From: Clostridiales bacterium
GTDB lineage: Bacteria; Bacillota; Clostridia; UBA8921
Length of the DNA: 5,835 bases
NCBI GenBank assembly: GCA_003535395.1
Contig: DOHE01000156.1
Coordinates: 1 to 5,835, forward strand
Reading direction: 5' to 3'
The notes below the pieces were generated by a model. That model was not told the DNA's origin and did no database searches. It saw only the letters and a list, made by a program, of their open reading frames with translations. The position numbers were made by a program, and so were the translations under genes. Below, piece after piece: positions 1-4,470 of this stretch; position 1 is the first letter of the stretch, and every line of letters begins with the position of its first letter.

Positions 1-684
1 GATATGGTGCTGGCAGATGATAATTTCGCAACCATCGTGGCTGCGGTGGAGGAAGGGCGTAAAATCTTCAGCAATATCCGCAAAGCGGTGCACTTTTTGC
101 TATCGACCCATCTCGGAGAGGTTTTAGCCCTTTTCATCGCCACATTGCTCAACTGGGAGATTTTGTATCCCATCCATTTGCTGTGGGTCAACCTGATCAT
201 CGATACCCTGCCAGCTCTGGCGCTGGGGATGGAAAAGCCGGAAGAAAATATCATGCGCCAGAAACCAAGAAAGTCGGAGGCCAACTTTTTCGCTGGAGGA
301 CTGGGGACGAATATCATTGTTCATGGTGTCATGAAAGGATTTTTGGTCCTTGCCACATTTTTTGCAGCCCGCAGCATCCATTCCCAGGAAATCGCTGTGA
401 CAGCTGCCTTCACCACCCTGGGACTGGTGCAGCTGGCCCATGCGTTCACATTGCGCTCGGAATACAAACCCATATGGAAAATGCCTGTGTTTGGCAACAA
501 ACCCTTGATACTGGCAGCAGCATTATCTGCGCTTTTGCAGATCATCGTTGTTGTTTTGCCTGGTTTGAATGATATATTCAAGGTAGTCCAGCTCAAGTGG
601 GAGGAGTGGGCGATCACTGCAGCAGCCTCACTTGCGATCATTCCCCTGGTAGAGATCTATCGCAGGTGCAGTCATAAAACCTGA
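1..684 (+). CDS. Cation-translocating P-type ATPase, C-terminal part (probable Ca2+ pump), 5' truncated
   Basis: This is the last 227 residues of a P2-type cation-pumping ATPase. The frame is open through the left edge and the visible ATG at 4 is internal. The first residues (DMVLADDNF) are the end of the phosphorylation domain, just after where the family's GDGxNDxPAL motif would lie. The rest is the membrane domain with M5 to M10. M5 carries THLGEV (E40, counting the first residue as 1). M6 carries WVNLIIDTLPALALG (N64, D68), the ion-binding signature of SERCA/PMCA-type pumps. M8 contains Q144, followed by the LRSE loop. Two SERCA site-I ligands are replaced (Asn to His at 37, Thr to Ile at 67) and the M8 Glu is Gln, which fits a single-site PMCA-like Ca2+ pump. 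Mn2+ or another cation cannot be excluded. The gene is convergent with araC and probably unrelated to the sugar operon. The family is certain; the ion is inferred. Confidence 0.93.
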   Translation, partial: DMVLADDNFATIVAAVEEGRKIFSNIRKAVHFLLSTHLGEVLALFIATLLNWEILYPIHLLWVNLIIDTLPALALGMEKPEENIMRQKPRKSEANFFAGGLGTNIIVHGVMKGFLVLATFFAARSIHSQEIAVTAAFTTLGLVQLAHAFTLRSEYKPIWKMPVFGNKPLILAAALSALLQIIVVVLPGLNDIFKVVQLKWEEWAITAAASLAIIPLVEIYRRCSHKT

Positions 685-698
685 AAATACGCGTTTGC

Positions 699-1601
699 TC
701 ACTCAAAGGGATACTCCTGCTCCCTGGCCCATTTTCCGGGTGGTTTTCCATAATATAAGTGAAACATACGAATAAAATGATTCGTGCTTTCAAAACCGCA
801 CCGTTCAGCTACGATGGAAATAGAGACTTTTTCGTTTTGCAGGATCAGCTGCGCGTGTTCCAGACGGATCTGATGCAGATAGGCCAGGGGGGTCAGACCT
901 GTATATTTTTTGAAGATCCGGATCATGTAGACATAATTCAGATGCAGAAAATTAGCCATGTCTGTCAAAGAGATCCTTTGGGCATACTGTTCCTGTAAAA
1001 AAGAGATCAGGTTGCGAACGGATTCATGAGCCTGAGTCCCCTGTCTGGGGATCACAACCAGTTTGCTGCAGGCGGCAAACTGTGCAACCAACTCCAGCAA
1101 AAGGGCTTTTCCGGCTACATGCTGCCAGGACTGGATATGCTTATTTCCTATAAATAGTTTGTTCAGCTTTTGGATAATATCCATGATCTCTGTATATCCT
1201 GTGCTGTCTGGCAGGGTTACAGGATCCAATCCGGTCTCTCCCCGGGACAGAGGGCGAAGCAGCTCTTTCTGGCCCGGAAACTCATTTGCCAGGCACAGGG
1301 TCTCCGGACTGAACTGATAAATATCCACGATGACTTCTTTTAGGCCAGCATCTCCGGTATAGGAGTGAAGCTGATTTGGATTGACGACCAAAAGGGACCC
1401 GTCCGGGGGGCTGATATTGAAGCCATTCAGATTGATGATCCCATTTCCCTGAAGAATATGCAGGATCTCCGTCTGTGGGTGCCAGTGTGGAGCGATCAGG
1501 CTGCCTGTACGGTGCCTGTGAAGCTGAAATGCAAACAGAGGTTTATTTTTAAAATTGCGGTTTACTTTTTCCCGCAACCGAAGGCTGATTTCACTGGACA
1601 T
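699..1601 (-). CDS. AraC-family transcriptional regulator with N-terminal cupin sensor domain
   Basis: A 300-residue protein of typical two-domain AraC length. Residues about 20-100 form a cupin-like AraC ligand-binding domain with H39-W-H41, E45 and a downstream P75xxxH79, the usual HxHxxxE...H arrangement. Residues about 195-298 form the double helix-turn-helix DNA-binding domain. The first helix pair lies around SLTDMANFLHLNYVYMIRIF. The second contains the family hallmark IVAERCGFES followed by FIRMFHLYYGKPPGKW. The start at 1601 is supported by GGAGGG at 1612-1617, about 10 nt upstream on the minus strand. It is transcribed divergently from the oxidoreductase, binding-protein and sulfatase operon, which is the common arrangement for a local activator of sugar-use genes. 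The likely target is the direct repeat at 1711-1741. The ligand is unknown; a sugar released in this pathway is a reasonable guess. No transmembrane segment is seen, so it should be cytoplasmic. Confidence 0.95.
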   Translation of the reverse strand: MSSEISLRLREKVNRNFKNKPLFAFQLHRHRTGSLIAPHWHPQTEILHILQGNGIINLNGFNISPPDGSLLVVNPNQLHSYTGDAGLKEVIVDIYQFSPETLCLANEFPGQKELLRPLSRGETGLDPVTLPDSTGYTEIMDIIQKLNKLFIGNKHIQSWQHVAGKALLLELVAQFAACSKLVVIPRQGTQAHESVRNLISFLQEQYAQRISLTDMANFLHLNYVYMIRIFKKYTGLTPLAYLHQIRLEHAQLILQNEKVSISIVAERCGFESTNHFIRMFHLYYGKPPGKWAREQEYPFE

Positions 1602-1645
1602 ACACCCGGCGCCCTCCGTGAAAAATAAAACAGTTCTTGCCTTTT

Positions 1646-1674
1646 ATCATAGTCCCTGTGTCTATAGAATGCAA
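1646..1674 (-). promoter_or_regulatory. Probable sigma-A-type promoter of the AraC-family gene
   Basis: Read on the minus strand, a TATGAT -10 box (5 of 6 consensus; plus-strand 1646-1651) lies 17 bp downstream of a weak TTGCAT -35 box (plus-strand 1669-1674). Transcription would begin near 1639, leaving a leader of about 38 nt that contains the GGAGGG ribosome binding site. The -35 box is poor, so expression may be modest. The direct repeat begins 37 bp upstream of it, so autoregulation is possible. Confidence 0.5.
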
Positions 1675-1710
1675 GAGATTTATTGACGGGAGCAGAGTAG
1701 AAGAAGTTAC

Positions 1711-1741
1711 AATCCATCAATTTTTTGCTGGAATCCATCAA
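1711..1741 (+). promoter_or_regulatory. Direct-repeat operator, candidate AraC-family binding site (AATCCATCAA x2, 21-bp period)
   Basis: AATCCATCAA occurs exactly at 1711-1720 and again at 1732-1741, in the same orientation. The starts are 21 bp apart, which is two helical turns. AraC-family activators classically bind two direct half-sites on one DNA face with about this spacing. The second copy ends where a -35 element would sit for the TATAAT at 1763-1768 and overlaps that hexamer by two bases, as AraC's promoter-proximal site does at araBAD. The repeat itself is seen directly; binding by the neighbouring regulator is inferred. No further copy was found elsewhere in the window by eye. Confidence 0.6.
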
Positions 1742-1768
1742 CAATTCTTTTTCATGCGGTTATATAAT
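1740..1768 (+). promoter_or_regulatory. Candidate activator-dependent promoter of the oxidoreductase/binding-protein/sulfatase operon
   Basis: A perfect TATAAT -10 box lies at 1763-1768. The hexamer 17 bp upstream (1740-1745, AACAAT) does not resemble TTGACA, as expected for a promoter that needs an activator bound at its -35 region. Transcription would start near 1775, only about 16 nt before the ATG and almost at the ribosome binding site. That is a very short leader and the main reason for caution. The alternative is TTGACG (1683-1688) with TACAAT (1708-1713) and a 19-bp spacer. Confidence 0.45.
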
Positions 1769-1775
1769 TTTATAC

Positions 1776-1782
1776 AGGAGGG
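1776..1782 (+). promoter_or_regulatory. Ribosome binding site AGGAGGG that sets the oxidoreductase start
   Basis: AGGAGGG lies 8 nt before the ATG at 1791, an ideal position. It decides the start: the in-frame ATG at 1725 would add 22 residues that do not match the family's N-terminal beta strand and would place the regulatory TATAAT inside the coding region. Confidence 0.85.
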
Positions 1783-1790
1783 ATTCATTG

Positions 1791-2852
1791 ATGAAAAAAA
1801 ATTACCGTGCGGCAATCATCGGCTGTGGAATGATCGCTGCCGAGCATGCAAAAATGTATGCGGAACATGAACAGACAGAGCTGATTGCGCTTGCAGACAT
1901 CCATCCGGACCATCTGAAAAAATTCAGTGAAAAATGGGGGATACCGGGCCAATCAACGTATACGGATCATATATCCTTGCTGAAAAATGAAAAAATAGAT
2001 TTGGTCTCTGTATGCACATGGCATGGCAGCCATGCTGAAATTTCTATTGACTGTGCAGAAAAAGGCATCCCCGGCATAATTTGCGAAAAGCCGATGGCAA
2101 CCAGTTTGGGAGAAGCCAAAAAAATGCTGCTTGCTGCAAAAAACAATAAGGTGAAACTGACCGTTGAGCATACAAGAAGGTATAAATACGACAGCATAAA
2201 GGCAAGGGAACTGATCGGCAGCGGCGTGATCGGGAAAGTGCAGGCGATCCATGTCAGAACGCAGGGAGGGATGCTGAATTGGGCGACCCATCTGATCGAT
2301 CAGGTCAGATACTTGCTGGGGGACCCGGAGATGGAATGGACCTTCGGACAAATTGAAAGAAAAACAGACAGGTATGAAAGACTGGAACCTGCAGAGGACA
2401 GGGCGATGGGGATCATCTGCTTCAGCAATGGTGCACGGATGATCCTGGAAAGCGATCTGCCAAAACCAGGACTTGAAAGCGGAAACAACAAGCCCGTCGT
2501 TTACGGAACCACCGGACAGATCTTCGTCGGACCCAAGCTGAGGATGCTGAACGGAGAAGGATGGCATGAGTATGAGCCGCCGATGGAAAGCGAGCGGGGT
2601 GGACTGCTGGCACATACGGACGAATTGATCCACTGGATGGAAGGGGATACCGACAGCCATCGCTGCAGCGGCGAACAGGCCATCAAGGATATCGAGATCA
2701 TGATGTCGATCTATGAATCAGCAAGGTCGAAGAATATTGTTTTGTCACCGCTGCTGGTGCGGGACAATCCGCTGAAAGAAATGTTAAAAAACGGAGATCT
2801 GCCCGTGATGATCCCCGGAGAATATGATTTCAGATATCCATACTGGGAATAA
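1791..2852 (+). CDS. Gfo/Idh/MocA-family NAD(P)-dependent sugar oxidoreductase
   Basis: A 353-residue cytoplasmic protein of usual family length. The N-terminal Rossmann domain opens with AAIIGCGMIA (residues 7-16), a GxGxxG-type nucleotide loop whose third Gly is Ala. Asp36 ends the second beta strand, which favours NAD over NADP. The family's cofactor and catalytic motif CEKPMA (E99-K100-P101) is intact. The C-terminal alpha/beta substrate domain begins near residue 125, with VEHTRRY and then GGMLNWATHLID (159-170) containing the expected catalytic His167. The usual Asp four residues before that His is Asn163. A C-terminal SGEQA (293-297) with the following helix and IVLSPL is also typical. 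Family members oxidise or reduce hydroxyl or keto groups of sugars, inositols or sugar acids, and a few are glycoside hydrolases using NAD. Here it is the first gene of an apparent operon with a solute-binding protein and a sulfatase, which points to a sugar from a sulfated glycan. The exact substrate cannot be told. Confidence 0.92.
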   Translation: MKKNYRAAIIGCGMIAAEHAKMYAEHEQTELIALADIHPDHLKKFSEKWGIPGQSTYTDHISLLKNEKIDLVSVCTWHGSHAEISIDCAEKGIPGIICEKPMATSLGEAKKMLLAAKNNKVKLTVEHTRRYKYDSIKARELIGSGVIGKVQAIHVRTQGGMLNWATHLIDQVRYLLGDPEMEWTFGQIERKTDRYERLEPAEDRAMGIICFSNGARMILESDLPKPGLESGNNKPVVYGTTGQIFVGPKLRMLNGEGWHEYEPPMESERGGLLAHTDELIHWMEGDTDSHRCSGEQAIKDIEIMMSIYESARSKNIVLSPLLVRDNPLKEMLKNGDLPVMIPGEYDFRYPYWE

Positions 2853-2897
2853 AGATCAAATGGATGATTCATAAATATTTCAAGGAGGAGAATCAAG

Positions 2898-4442
2898 ATG
2901 AAAAAGTCAATGAAAGTGAAGGCATTTGCAGCTGTGTTTTTCCTTTTAATGAGTCTTCTGGGGTGCCGGAAAATCGCGAACGTACAAACTTCGATCAGTA
3001 AAAATTCACCGACAGCAGTGAAGACTGCAGGAATATCTGCTTCAACTGCAAGATCATCTCTGCAAACAACAAAAAGTGCAGGAACAGTCGAAGAGTCGGA
3101 GGATTCCGTGATCTCTGAGTATAATCAGAATGAATTTCCGGAGGATCCAGGCAACCAGGAAAATAACGGGCCCCAGGAAAACAGGATCGATCTGCAGGGC
3201 AGGACGATCGTCATCGGCCAGGCGGGTGGCGTTGCGGGATCTCCATCATATGAGTACAATCAGGAGCCCGCAGAGGGGACCCCTCTGATCGATGTCATCG
3301 CATATAAAAACCATAGGGATGCAGAAGAAAAATACAACTGTAAGATCGTAGTTCTTCTTGAAGGAAAAGAAAGAAATGACAATTTTGTCACCAGCGTTTT
3401 GTCCGGTATCCACAGATATGATGTGTATATGCAGAACTTCAGTTACTTCCTGCCGTTTGCCATCGTAAAGAAACTTATATATCCCATCACAGATTATCTG
3501 GATTTTCAGGATGGAGGGACATGGGCAACACCGCTGCGCGATTTAATTCTGTATAAAGGAGAGCGCTATGCAATCCCGCGTTTTTATCCAACCTCCGGAT
3601 ATCTCATTGCCTATAACCGCAGCATTTTGTCGGCTTCCGGATATAACGACAGTTTATATGAATATTACAAAGAGAATACCTGGACATGGGAAAAAATGCT
3701 GGAAATCGCGTTGAATACGACAAAAGATATGAATGGGGATGGAATTGTCGAACAGTATGGCCTGTTTTCACCTTCCAGCGGAGTCAACCAGATATCGGTG
3801 CCTTTGGTGTATACCAACGGCGGTGATTTCATCACATTTGACGGAAATAACTATGTATATGCCCTGGATAAGAGCACTTCGATCAAGCCCCTGAATTTTG
3901 TGAGCGATCTGTTTAACTATTACCGTGTGATCACGACGAACAATACATTCTGGTATAATGGCGCGGCAACGATGTGCTGTACCCCGGGAAATCAGGCGCT
4001 GCTGAACCCGACATTTGACAGAGGGATCATGCCCTTTCCCAGGAGCAGTGAAGTAGGGAATGCTGTTACAACATTTTCCGGGTGTCAGTGTTATGCCTTC
4101 GTCACAACGACTCCTGAAGCGGATCGTGAAGGGATCGTAAAAGCGATCGGTATGAGACAGGCTTTCTGGGATCCCTCCAGACCGGATCACATTTCCATCA
4201 AGGACTGGCTTTATGATTCACAGATCAAGGCAGGGAATTTAAAAACTCCGGAAGATATTGAGATCTATGTGAATGTGATGGCAACAGCAAAAATATCATA
4301 TCTGAATGCATTTTCGCCTTTTCTTGATGTTGTGAACAGCAATGTTTTAACAAAAATCATTACCCGGGAAGTCAGTGTGACCCAAGCGATTTCTGCGGCG
4401 GCTCCCCTGGCTCAGGCAGCGATAGATTCATCACAGAATTAA
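2898..4442 (+). CDS. ABC transporter extracellular solute-binding lipoprotein (probable carbohydrate importer component)
   Basis: A 514-residue lipoprotein. Residues 1-22 are a signal peptide with a Lys-rich start, a hydrophobic core and LLGC ending at lipidated Cys23. Residues about 24-95 are a low-complexity Ser/Thr/Lys then Glu/Asn/Gln-rich linker, rather long for this family. The binding fold starts near DLQGRTIVIG (98-107). Typical features of family-1 sugar-binding proteins are present: a DVYMQ strand, LIAYNRSIL, the aromatic NTWTWEKMLEIA helix, and DMNGDGIVEQYG (277-288), a DxNxDG calcium-loop-like motif common in Bacillota homologues. The start at 2898 follows AAGGAGG at 2882-2888 with 9-nt spacing. 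The gene lies 45 bp after the oxidoreductase and 28 bp before the sulfatase, with no terminator seen, so all three are probably co-transcribed. No permease or ATPase partner is in the window. The ligand is unknown; context suggests a sulfated sugar or its oligosaccharide. Confidence 0.92.
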   Translation: MKKSMKVKAFAAVFFLLMSLLGCRKIANVQTSISKNSPTAVKTAGISASTARSSLQTTKSAGTVEESEDSVISEYNQNEFPEDPGNQENNGPQENRIDLQGRTIVIGQAGGVAGSPSYEYNQEPAEGTPLIDVIAYKNHRDAEEKYNCKIVVLLEGKERNDNFVTSVLSGIHRYDVYMQNFSYFLPFAIVKKLIYPITDYLDFQDGGTWATPLRDLILYKGERYAIPRFYPTSGYLIAYNRSILSASGYNDSLYEYYKENTWTWEKMLEIALNTTKDMNGDGIVEQYGLFSPSSGVNQISVPLVYTNGGDFITFDGNNYVYALDKSTSIKPLNFVSDLFNYYRVITTNNTFWYNGAATMCCTPGNQALLNPTFDRGIMPFPRSSEVGNAVTTFSGCQCYAFVTTTPEADREGIVKAIGMRQAFWDPSRPDHISIKDWLYDSQIKAGNLKTPEDIEIYVNVMATAKISYLNAFSPFLDVVNSNVLTKIITREVSVTQAISAAAPLAQAAIDSSQN

Positions 4443-4470
4443 TTTTTCAGAAAATACGGAGGCTGGCAAT

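Larger units (their letters stand above)
1602..1790. promoter_or_regulatory. Divergent intergenic regulatory region between the araC-type gene and the sugar operon
   Basis: This 189-bp spacer separates two divergent genes and must hold both promoters. Its operon-side half (about 1700-1790) is AT-rich. It contains the minus-strand promoter for the regulator (1646-1674), a 10-bp direct repeat (1711-1741), a TATAAT box (1763-1768) and the ribosome binding site of the oxidoreductase gene (1776-1782). A second possible plus-strand promoter is TTGACG at 1683-1688 with TACAAT at 1708-1713, but its spacer is 19 bp and the first repeat would overlap its -10 box. No RNA gene or riboswitch-like fold was recognised. 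Confidence 0.8.

Noticed and set aside
183..572. Alternative-frame open frames in the ATPase region on both strands
   Set aside because: Frame +1 encodes an unmistakable P-type ATPase membrane domain; the others are shadows, rich in Cys, His and Trp without conserved motifs.
1683..1713. TTGACG...TACAAT as the main operon promoter
   Set aside because: Both boxes are 5 of 6, but the spacer is 19 bp and the first direct repeat overlaps the -10. Kept only as an alternative to the TATAAT at 1763-1768.
1725..1790. N-terminal extension of 22 residues on the oxidoreductase from an upstream ATG
   Set aside because: No ribosome binding site before 1725, whereas AGGAGGG sits ideally before 1791. The extra residues do not fit the family N-terminus and overlap the repeat and TATAAT.
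1785..1796. Near-palindrome TTCATTGATGAA over the start codon as an operator
   Set aside because: Arms of only 5 bp, made up in part of the start codon and the AT-rich lysine codons; likely chance.
1953..2660. Long antisense open frame of 235 codons inside the oxidoreductase gene
   Set aside because: It lies opposite a clearly conserved gene, has no recognisable protein signature and is explained by codon bias on the plus strand.
3768..4190. Antisense open frame of 140 codons within the solute-binding protein gene
   Set aside because: Opposite a well-supported gene, no family resemblance and no evident ribosome binding site.
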